This document shows, in pieces, positions 57,560 through 64,000 of a DNA stretch of 64,000 nucleotides (position 1 is its first letter; each line of letters begins with the position of its first letter). Under the pieces are notes generated by a model. The model was not told where the DNA came from. It made no database searches and worked only from the letters and a program-made list of their open reading frames with translations. The DNA comes from Magnetovibrio sp. (GTDB lineage Bacteria; Pseudomonadota; Alphaproteobacteria; Rhodospirillales; Casp-alpha2), in NCBI GenBank assembly GCA_002690705.1, contig NZFO01000009.1, forward strand, positions 54,240-118,239, read 5' to 3'. Position numbers and translations under genes: made by a program.

Positions 57560-59032
57560 CTATGCTTTAGGAATTAATTTATCCAAGACTTTTGCAGAGT
57601 TTAGAACCCCGGGCAACCCTGCGCCGGGGTGACTTCCTGCCCCTACGAGAAAAAAATTATCAAACCCTTCAGCTTTGTTATGAAAACGAAACCATGCAGA
57701 TTGTCTAAATAATGGTGCTAAAGAGAAACCAGTTCCTTTGTAACTTAAATAGTCGTTTTGAAAATTTAGGGGTGTCATGCAATGTTGAGCGGTTATGTGT
57801 TGCTCTAACTCTGGTAGTATAGTCCGTGAAAGAGCTTTAATTATGCGTTGACGTAGGCGAGGTTCCTCCTCATCCCAATTAATATCTCCGCCAAGGTGTG
57901 GAACAGGAGAGAGAACGTAAAAGCTATCGTGGCCATCTGGAGCAAAACTTTTGTCTGTCGCTGTAGGCCGGTGTATGTATAGAGAGAAGTCGTCTGGTAA
58001 GACCTGTTGATCAAAAATATCTTCAAGTAGGCCGCGAAAACGATCTCCCATCCAAATCGTGTGGTGGGCAACTGATGGATATTGCCGAGTCGTGCCAAAA
58101 AATAAGACATAAAGGCCCATAGAAAGTCGCGCTCGTTTGTGTTTGATTTTAGTGATTAATGGGATTGAATTTCGGTCGATCATCGTATCGAATAGATGCA
58201 TAGGATCCCCATTAAAAACAAAATATTTGGCTTTGATAATCTCTCCCTCCTCAGTTTCAGCCCCGATGACTCGGCAGCCATCCTGGTGTATTTTTCTAAT
58301 AGAGACACCAGTTTTTATCTGGATACCCTGTCGCTCCATCAAATCTCCTAATGCATCGACTAATGCTTGTGTTCCGCCCATTGGAAAATAAACGCCATGT
58401 TCTCTTTCCAGGTGATGAATAAGTCCATAAATGCTGGTTGTAGTAAATGGGTTGCCGCCAAGTAAAAGCGGTTGAATCGATAATGCCCATCGGAGCTTAG
58501 TGTTTTTGATATAATGGCGAACGAACTCCCAAACCGATCGGTCGGCGCGCAGTTTGATAAGGCTTATTAGGTGGCTGAACAAGGTTTTTAGTTGATGGAA
58601 AGACTGGTCTCCCAATTGTGTGTAAGCGAGGTCATATATCTTTTTTGAATGGATGACTAACTTTTGGTACCCTGCGAGATCTGAGGGCGAGAGTCGCGTA
58701 ATTTCTTTTTCAATTTCAGATATATTGCCACCATAATTAAAATGCTCGCCGTCTTGATAAACAAAGCGATACCAAGGGTTAAGTGGACGAAATTCTATAT
58801 GATTTTGCCGAACTTCACCGAACAAGGAAAATAATTCATCAAATAAATAGGGTGCTGTAATTACGGTTGGTCCTGTATCATGCTTATAGCCCCCAATATC
58901 TCGCCGTTGAGCTCTGCCACCCAAGGTCTCGCATCGATCTATGAGACAAACTTTATAACCTTTGGCTTGCAAACGAAGTGCTGCTGCAATCCCTCCAAAA
59001 CCACCCCCAATTACTAGTACCTTATCGTTCAA
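57560..59032 (-). CDS. crtI: Phytoene desaturase (CrtI-type)
   Basis: An FAD enzyme that desaturates phytoene to lycopene. The N-terminal FAD motif is VLVIGGGFGGIAAALRLQAK with DRCETLGGRAQRRDI after it. The C-terminal FFLVGAGSHPGAGLPGVLNS is the bacterial CrtI signature. 490 residues. Translation starts at TTG 59032, overlapping the crtE stop (TTGA), so it is coupled. Confidence 0.95.
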   Translation of the reverse strand: MNDKVLVIGGGFGGIAAALRLQAKGYKVCLIDRCETLGGRAQRRDIGGYKHDTGPTVITAPYLFDELFSLFGEVRQNHIEFRPLNPWYRFVYQDGEHFNYGGNISEIEKEITRLSPSDLAGYQKLVIHSKKIYDLAYTQLGDQSFHQLKTLFSHLISLIKLRADRSVWEFVRHYIKNTKLRWALSIQPLLLGGNPFTTTSIYGLIHHLEREHGVYFPMGGTQALVDALGDLMERQGIQIKTGVSIRKIHQDGCRVIGAETEEGEIIKAKYFVFNGDPMHLFDTMIDRNSIPLITKIKHKRARLSMGLYVLFFGTTRQYPSVAHHTIWMGDRFRGLLEDIFDQQVLPDDFSLYIHRPTATDKSFAPDGHDSFYVLSPVPHLGGDINWDEEEPRLRQRIIKALSRTILPELEQHITAQHCMTPLNFQNDYLSYKGTGFSLAPLFRQSAWFRFHNKAEGFDNFFLVGAGSHPGAGLPGVLNSAKVLDKLIPKA

Positions 59033-59934
59033 GCGGCTTCTCTAACGCCGAGCAGGGATCGTCTAATTTGAGAATCAAAGTGATCGTAAGCCAAGTGGAT
59101 ATAATTTGGAGCTTGCAGGCAAAGGCCATGTGCAAACCCAAGAGAGGCCTCAATATTTTTCACCATGTGGTCTCTTACTTGATCGGTATGATCACAGTCG
59201 TAACGCAGTATGTTGTAGCCGTTAATTGAGGCATCATCTTTTAAGTGATCGTTCCAATCGTCAATTAATTGATATGCCACCCCAAAATGCTTGGCTGCTC
59301 CATTACATAACTGGATGCAAGCAGAGGTTTCTTGTTTTACGGCCATAATTAAAGTCATGGGTAAACCAATAAGCGGTCCACTCTTTCTTTTCACAATATC
59401 TAAATATTCTTGGAAACTAAGATTGCGATTGAGGTTGCTTAGGTCCTCTTGTTGTCCACGGACAGTTACGTTAATGGCTTCCGTCATAAGATGGAGCAAC
59501 TCTGGTAGGCGTTTCTGATATGCTTTATCAATCCCTGTAATCTCAGAAAAGGCGGTGGATACAAGTGCTGTCCCCAAATTTACTGCTGTTGCCTCGTCAA
59601 ATGCTGCCCAAATGGCGGGTTTATCGCGCCGTATCGGATCCTTTTCTTGAAGATCATCGAAAACTAGCGACGCTTGGTGTAGGAATTCCACTGCAGAGGC
59701 AACTGCGATGCGGGTGTGCCGCGGAACTTTTGCGGCGAGTCCTACTTCAATGGCTAGTCGTGCCCTAAATCTCGAGCCACCAGACGCTAAATGATATAAC
59801 CAAACTTCGTGTATCTTGTCGTTTTTGGTACCGTGGTGCAATGCGTCTGCGAGACGGGCTTCAAGCAAATAGAGGTCGCCATTGCTACACTGAGAAAGCG
59901 ATTGGGTTGCCAAATCGTCCTCCAGAAATGACAT
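59029..59934 (-). CDS. crtE: Geranylgeranyl diphosphate synthase
   Basis: A polyprenyl synthase that supplies C20 diphosphate to CrtB. The first aspartate motif is DDLQEKDPIRR (DDxxxxD) and the second is QLIDDWNDH. ATG 59934 is chosen because AGGA lies 7 nt upstream and the region before it is taken up by a GC-rich hairpin; the frame extends to 59985. 301 residues. First crt gene after proteorhodopsin. Confidence 0.94.
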   Translation of the reverse strand: MSFLEDDLATQSLSQCSNGDLYLLEARLADALHHGTKNDKIHEVWLYHLASGGSRFRARLAIEVGLAAKVPRHTRIAVASAVEFLHQASLVFDDLQEKDPIRRDKPAIWAAFDEATAVNLGTALVSTAFSEITGIDKAYQKRLPELLHLMTEAINVTVRGQQEDLSNLNRNLSFQEYLDIVKRKSGPLIGLPMTLIMAVKQETSACIQLCNGAAKHFGVAYQLIDDWNDHLKDDASINGYNILRYDCDHTDQVRDHMVKNIEASLGFAHGLCLQAPNYIHLAYDHFDSQIRRSLLGVREAA

Positions 59935-59953
59935 CTGTGTCCTGGATGAGTGG

Positions 59954-59980
59954 GGGCGGGGCTTGTGAACTGCCCCGCCC
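59954..59980 (-). promoter_or_regulatory. GC-rich hairpin between proteorhodopsin and crtE
   Basis: GGGCGGGGC (59954-59962) and GCCCCGCCC (59972-59980) form a perfect 9-bp all-GC stem with a 9-nt loop, just after the proteorhodopsin stop. There is no T-tract, so it is unlikely to be a full terminator. It could protect the 3' end of the proteorhodopsin mRNA or reduce read-through, so that opsin exceeds carotenoid enzymes. Confidence 0.6.
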
Positions 59981-59987
59981 ACCAATG

Positions 59988-60704
59988 TTAAGATGCCGAA
60001 CTATTCGCGTCGTCAGCAGTAGCCGCCGCCCAAATGACTACACCAAAGGCGATCTTGTTCACAAAATCTGCCAAGTTATAGACAATATTTAGCGCATTGA
60101 CGTCGCCGCCACCCATGTAGCCGTATAGGTAGCCTAGCGGGTAAATTGCCCAACCAAATGTTACTATCAGCCTAAGAGCATTAAACGCTTTCTGCCCTGC
60201 AATTGTCCCGGAACTGGCATTTATTCGGCTCGCTTCCCCAGCAAATACCTCATAAATGATATAAATCCACCCGGCCATACCGACAATAAAGCAACCCCAC
60301 AACGCTGATGGGTCACCGCTATTTACTTCGCCAAGATAACCTGCAATCAGCATAACCAAGGATGCAATCAACAGCCGCCAAAAAAGGCCGGTAGCAACTG
60401 CTGTCATCGCTGCGAGAATGAGATAAAACTCCACAATTTGTAGTGGAACTGTCAAAAGCCAGTCTACGTAGCGAAAAACTGTAGGACTATCGCCAGTAAA
60501 AATCCACACCTCACGCATGTAAAAATAATGAATTGCTGCGATTCCGGTAACCATTGCCGCAACAGAGAGTGATGTCTTCCATTTGCCGATCGCACGATCA
60601 CGCTCGACCCAGAAGAAAAAAGTTGCAGCAACCATAGCTGCCGAAATGATCCAGAAGCTCATCCCCACGTAATCTGACGGGTTAAGCATGATAGACTTAT
60701 CCAT
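59988..60704 (-). CDS. Proteorhodopsin (blue-tuned proton pump)
   Basis: A seven-helix, retinal-binding light-driven proton pump. Helix C reads FRYVDWLLTVPLQIVEFYLI: D is the proton acceptor, T the middle position, E the proton donor (D-T-E), and Q at the tuning position predicts blue absorption. The histidine that pairs with the acceptor is in AAIHYFYMR. The retinal Schiff-base lysine is in NLADFVNKIAFGVVIW. 238 residues; AGAGG precedes the ATG. It heads the operon with crtEIBY and blh, so chromophore is made alongside it. Confidence 0.97.
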   Translation of the reverse strand: MDKSIMLNPSDYVGMSFWIISAAMVAATFFFWVERDRAIGKWKTSLSVAAMVTGIAAIHYFYMREVWIFTGDSPTVFRYVDWLLTVPLQIVEFYLILAAMTAVATGLFWRLLIASLVMLIAGYLGEVNSGDPSALWGCFIVGMAGWIYIIYEVFAGEASRINASSGTIAGQKAFNALRLIVTFGWAIYPLGYLYGYMGGGDVNALNIVYNLADFVNKIAFGVVIWAAATADDANSSAS

Positions 60705-61352
60705 GTCAATTGCCTCTTTTAGTTAAAAGTTCATTGCAGTAAAGACGTTAGGCTGTTGAGAGCGAGATAACGTTTGCGAGGAGGAGTAAAAACATTGGTT
60801 TACACACCACCTTGTATTTTTGCAAAAAAAACAGTCTAGACTTCTTTGCAAAAAATCTAAAACTATATCTAGATGACCCCACGCCGTTAAGCATACAATC
60901 ATATAACGCTTGGCGTTGCAACTGATCCGCATTCTCAAATTTTTACAGACAATAATAAGCCTAAAAAAATAATCAGTGTACGTGCCAAGCCGCACAATAG
61001 AGGTGCTTATCACTTAAATAACAACAAGCATTACAATTGTGCGAGCCATTTCTCACCCCCTAGTTAACCTCTCACTAATGAAGTCTGCCAAATAAAAAAG
61101 GTTGTAGTCAACATAAACATTTTGGTTGGGACTGATCTTTTTAACTATAGGTGAGTCAACCGCGGCAAAAGATAGCTCAGACAATCAATATTCTAGGCTC
61201 ATTAGGGAAAGGGCCAGAGACAATAAAAAGATCCTTATTTACTCGCTTTACAGTTTACGAAGTCATAATTGTATGTGAAGTCCTCGACAGGTGAACTTTA
61301 TAGATTTACAGTGGAATAGTTCTGGATTTGCCCCAGTTTGGGTGCTTTTAGA
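60705..61352. other. Upstream region of the proteorhodopsin operon
   Basis: About 650 bases between proteorhodopsin and tRNA-Leu. It contains the repeat-palindrome element at 60819-60855. A 96-codon minus-strand frame (60723-61013) looks spurious. The operon promoter must lie here, but no -35/-10 pair is clear enough to mark. Confidence 0.4.
60819..60855. promoter_or_regulatory. Operator-like element upstream of proteorhodopsin
   Basis: The 11-mer TTTGCAAAAAA occurs at 60819-60829 and again at 60845-60855, flanking the perfect palindrome AGTCTAGACT (60833-60842). It lies about 115-150 nt before the proteorhodopsin start. This layout suits a dimeric regulator, but no binding protein is known. 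Confidence 0.4.
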
Positions 61353-61439
61353 GCGGGCGTGGTGAAATTGGTAAACACACAAGACTTAAAATCTTGCGGC
61401 GTAACAGCCTTGCTGGTTCAAGTCCAGTCGCCCGCACCA
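61353..61439 (+). tRNA. tRNA-Leu (anticodon UAA)
   Basis: The acceptor arms GCGGGCG (61353-61359) and CGCCCGC (61429-61435) pair perfectly, followed by discriminator A and encoded CCA. The anticodon stem CAAGA/TCTTG (61380-61384 and 61392-61396) encloses the loop CTTAAAA, anticodon TAA at 61387-61389. A long variable arm and the T-loop GGTTCAAGTCC fit a class II leucine tRNA. Confidence 0.96.
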
Positions 61440-61579
61440 TTGCACAATTAAATTAAAACGGCCCATCATAATCTAGTCTTTTGCGCCTCAAATGTCTGTG
61501 TTTCGAGGATAGGACCAGATAAGCAAGTGGTTTCTTTTATGGGTTGAATATTTTTAGGCTAGCTCCTTTGGTATTAATA

Positions 61580-61720
61580 ATGAAATATTACCTAGTAACA
61601 TTAGTTGAGATAGAAGGAGAGAGGCAAACACGGTTTTTGGAGAGCGAACACAGTCAAATTAACGCAGTCGTTCAAAGCTCCTATCACATGTGGGCGCAAT
61701 ACCAAAACCGCCTAGCATAA
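61580..61720 (+). CDS. Candidate small protein (46 aa)
   Basis: A frame starting MKYYLVTLVEIEGERQTRFL and ending MWAQYQNRLA. It is amphipathic and well balanced, with no low complexity, in an otherwise empty gap between tRNA-Leu and the dioxygenase. No clear Shine-Dalgarno site precedes the ATG and no family is known to me. Conservation would decide. Confidence 0.38.
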   Translation: MKYYLVTLVEIEGERQTRFLESEHSQINAVVQSSYHMWAQYQNRLA

Positions 61721-61969
61721 TTTTTTCAGTTTTTAGAGCTCAAAAAGATTAAGTTTTGAAAATAAAAATAGCCTTATAATTCCGAATTAACCGGACATAA
61801 CAGGGACGAGCTTCGAGTATTATGGTATTCTTTGCAGTAGGCTTGTGCGACACCAAAACTACCCGGTCTTGCGCATTGTTTTTTTAATCATGATTGGAGA
61901 CGAAACGCCAAGGCATCAGATAAATTTGCTTAAAGTCCGCAAAATGACATCCGTTTTTTACCCCAAATT

Positions 61970-62997
61970 TTAAAACAAGAAGGTAAGAAGCGCGAATCGG
62001 TTACCTTTGGTTACGGGGAATACCTCGTGGAGCAACGAGCATGAGAAAATAATGGCCCCGCCCTTGTCCGGTCGATAGAGCTCTTGACCATATTCTGGGA
62101 ATACCAAGTCTCCACCTTCATACTCATTTGGATTCAAGTTAATAGTGATCGCAAATTTACGGTCTTTGACAGACGGATTTGCGTTGTCTCGATGAACTTT
62201 AAAAAATCCGCCCGACTCGGCTTTATAACAACCTATTCGGAAGGACTCGAGGTTGGATGGTGCGAAGTGATGAACCTTTTCTATCTCGGGGAGGATCCTT
62301 GGGATCAAACGATCAATAAGTTTTTGCTTAATAGTCTCATTTTCTAGAATAAAATCCTCTCGCTTCTTGAACGAGAGATTGATGGAGTCACGACTTTTAG
62401 CGTGTTCTCCAAGGGCGACTTGACCTTGAACCTTATGCCCTTTGTGCCAAAGTCCGACTAACCAGTCACAATCCTCCGCATCAAGTGCACGGGGTACCAT
62501 TAGAACAGGAGCAATATTTGTGATCCTTGTTGTAGAAGCATTAAAAACGCACCGTGTAATTTTTTCATTAATCCATGTTGATACCTCATCACCAAGGGTG
62601 TCTAACTCAGCGATATCAACAATTCGTTGATTGGGGCATAGAACAAAAATTGCAGGAGCACGGAAGCCAAAAATAGACTCATATCCAGATGTTATTTCTC
62701 GTCCGGGGTCTGATATCGTTAGGTAAGGCCACTCAGCAGTGGATTTTTGTAATCTTGCGGTTTCTTGTTCTCCTGGAACAAGGGTCGTAATATCAGCTTG
62801 AGAGTGCGAAAAAGACTCCGCTACAACCCCAGAGACTCCCAAAGCAGACAGGGAAGTCTCCCCCAAAAAATTAATATCATCGGTTTACCAGTCACACTGG
62901 TATATAACTCAAATCTACCACCCTCGGTATTGTTGCTGCCAAAGATTGGCGCGTGATCTCCTATACCTAAATACCTCGGGGGCTGAACACGACCCAT
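61970..62997 (-). CDS. Peroxiredoxin-like / 2-oxoglutarate-Fe(II) dioxygenase fusion, split by a -1 frameshift
   Basis: The C-terminal half is a prolyl-4-hydroxylase-type 2OG-Fe(II) dioxygenase: FFKVHRDNANPSVKDRKFAI carries the HxD, CSLLHEV the distal histidine, and GNRFALL the arginine that binds 2-oxoglutarate. Ahead of it is a peroxiredoxin-like domain (RAPAIFVLCPNQRIVD). The open piece begins at 62866, but in another frame an ATG at 62995-62997 starts MGRVQPPRYLGIGDHAPIFG and runs to LILIFWG, the missing N-terminus. The pieces join by a -1 shift within T6G5 (minus strand; 62860-62870). It is either a sequencing or real indel, or a programmed slip. The substrate is unknown. Confidence 0.78.
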
Positions 62998-63146
62998 TAT
63001 TTCACCAACTTATAACCATTTTTGATCGATAAAGCGAAAGAGTGCCACAGACAAACCTCGGCGTCGATTGAAGAAAGAAACCAAGTTGATTAGGAAATTT
63101 ACTTAAGACTGGGTTCTCGCAATTTACAAAATTCAAAATGAGCGAT

Positions 63147-63968
63147 TTAAAAAGAATACCCGTAGCGAATACCGATAGACTCCAAGCCTTCGTTTAAAAT
63201 GACATCATGACGACCCAAGGCACTTCCATCCCGAGTATTCTTTTCGCATAAACTAGCGTTCGAACTGTGATCCAAATGAGTCATTATGGAGTGGTGCTTG
63301 TCGATACGGTAACCGAAATTGATATGTTCTCTGAATAATAATCTGCAGCCTAATGACTTGCGTTTTTGACCGTCTTTATCACCAACAAGACGACCATCGT
63401 GAATCATACCGCCTAATCCAAGGCCAAAAAACCAATGTTTCCAAAAATCCCACTCCCAATAAAGACCTGCGTAGGCTTGATTAGTATCATCTCCAGAATT
63501 CACACTAACACCGAGGTAAGGTCGAGGTGACCATATGATATTGAGAAGATCGCGTGTTTCGAGGAGGATCTCTATATTGGTATCAACACCTTTTTCCTCT
63601 TTTGCTGAAAATGGACCTGTGTCGTGAGCGAGCGCGCCGAACCTAACCTCAGTGAGAAGATCTTGCCACGACCAACCTCTTAGTGCTAATGGATCGTTAC
63701 TGTTTGGAGGTGTATTTTTTTTTTCGTCGAGCGGTAATGGGGAGCTACGTCGAACTGATTGAGAAGTAATCTGATTTAGTGTTATTTTACTGGGCGGATA
63801 AGGTTTTGGTGATATTGAAAATGGATGTGGTTGTTCTAAAAAACTGTCCATATTGTAGAGGCCACCCCATGACTGGGCAGTAGCAGTTGTCGTAGGAATC
63901 ACACTGATCCAGATCGCAGCCATAACAATAAGTTCTATGCGGTATATACGAGCAGAACTGCGCCCCAC
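63147..63968 (-). CDS. Acyloxyacyl hydrolase / lipid A 3-O-deacylase (PagL-like)
   Basis: An outer-membrane beta-barrel that removes an acyl chain from lipid A. An N-terminal signal peptide (hydrophobic run ending TATAQS) precedes a proline-rich linker and the barrel domain: SPRPYLGVSVNSGDDTNQAY, WEWDFWKHWFFGLGLGGMIH. The catalytic His-Ser pair is in LDHSSNASLCE, and the chain ends in an aromatic barrel C-terminus (GIRYGYSF). GTG 63968 is taken as start; ATG 63923 is an alternative, and the frame stays open to the right edge. 273 residues. Confidence 0.85.
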   Translation of the reverse strand: MGRSSARIYRIELIVMAAIWISVIPTTTATAQSWGGLYNMDSFLEQPHPFSISPKPYPPSKITLNQITSQSVRRSSPLPLDEKKNTPPNSNDPLALRGWSWQDLLTEVRFGALAHDTGPFSAKEEKGVDTNIEILLETRDLLNIIWSPRPYLGVSVNSGDDTNQAYAGLYWEWDFWKHWFFGLGLGGMIHDGRLVGDKDGQKRKSLGCRLLFREHINFGYRIDKHHSIMTHLDHSSNASLCEKNTRDGSALGRHDVILNEGLESIGIRYGYSF

Positions 63969-64000
63969 TTGCTTTACATTTGAGGCTGGTATAATGCTGA

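Noticed and set aside
60723-61013. 96-codon minus-strand open frame upstream of proteorhodopsin
   Set aside because: Cysteine-rich, unlike any family, no ribosome site, and it covers the region expected to hold the operon promoter.

Overview
The window looks like chromosome of a marine, photic-zone alphaproteobacterium, probably Rhodospirillales- or SAR116-like. The inference rests on gene order typical of Alphaproteobacteria (aroK-aroB-CorC, small protein-secreted protein-xerD, secA/PPIase-argJ-mutT, rpmB...cobT-cobS-J-domain) together with a complete proteorhodopsin-retinal cassette. I saw no rRNA, CRISPR array, intact insertion sequence or prophage. One tRNA is present, tRNA-Leu(UAA).

Layout, left to right. 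1-7.4 kb: a DegT/StrS-type aminotransferase cut by the left edge, a two-gene RND efflux system, an EamA permease and a LOG-family hydrolase. 7.6-11 kb: a LysM envelope protein and the phospholipid pair psd-pssA. 11.4-15.5 kb: an overlapping biotin operon bioBAFD on the minus strand. 15.6-19.3 kb: an amidase, rpmB and a family III CoA-transferase. 19.7-23.4 kb: a decay zone with a broken phytase-like esterase, a Sel1-repeat protein and a broken CpdA-like phosphoesterase. 23.5-28 kb: cobT-cobS, a J-domain protein and a DUF2889 protein. 28.1-31.3 kb: a four-gene unit of TetR regulator, B12-binding subunit, acyl-CoA mutase large subunit and hotdog thioesterase, followed by a broken CBS-domain gene. 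31.9-43 kb: CorC/HlyC, aroB, aroK, a 46-aa membrane protein, a large secreted protein, xerD, accA, recQ and an acyl-CoA dehydrogenase. 43.2-52.8 kb: secA, an aldehyde ferredoxin oxidoreductase lying between secA and its usual divergent neighbour, a parvulin, argJ, mutT, a CinA-type protein and bluB. 53.3-60.7 kb: the light cassette, proteorhodopsin-crtE-crtI-crtB-crtY-blh plus a photolyase-like protein whose two domains appear in reversed order. 61-64 kb: tRNA-Leu, a small reading frame, a frameshifted peroxiredoxin-like/2OG-dioxygenase fusion and a PagL-like lipid A deacylase.

How the genes work together. The crt genes make beta-carotene, Blh cleaves it to retinal, and retinal loads a proteorhodopsin with proton-pump (D-T-E) and blue-tuning (Q) residues. 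A GC-rich hairpin between proteorhodopsin and crtE may set their relative expression. Several genes concern cobalamin: cobS/cobT (cobalt insertion), bluB (lower ligand) and a B12-dependent mutase whose substrate-determining residues differ from methylmalonyl-CoA mutase.

A recurring theme is gene decay. At least three genes (phytase-like esterase, CpdA-like phosphoesterase, CBS protein) are recognisable but broken by stops and frameshifts. A fourth, the 2OG dioxygenase, is split at a homopolymer, and other long gaps hold possible remnants. This points to relaxed selection or ongoing genome reduction. All functional calls come from motif recognition by eye; no database search was run.
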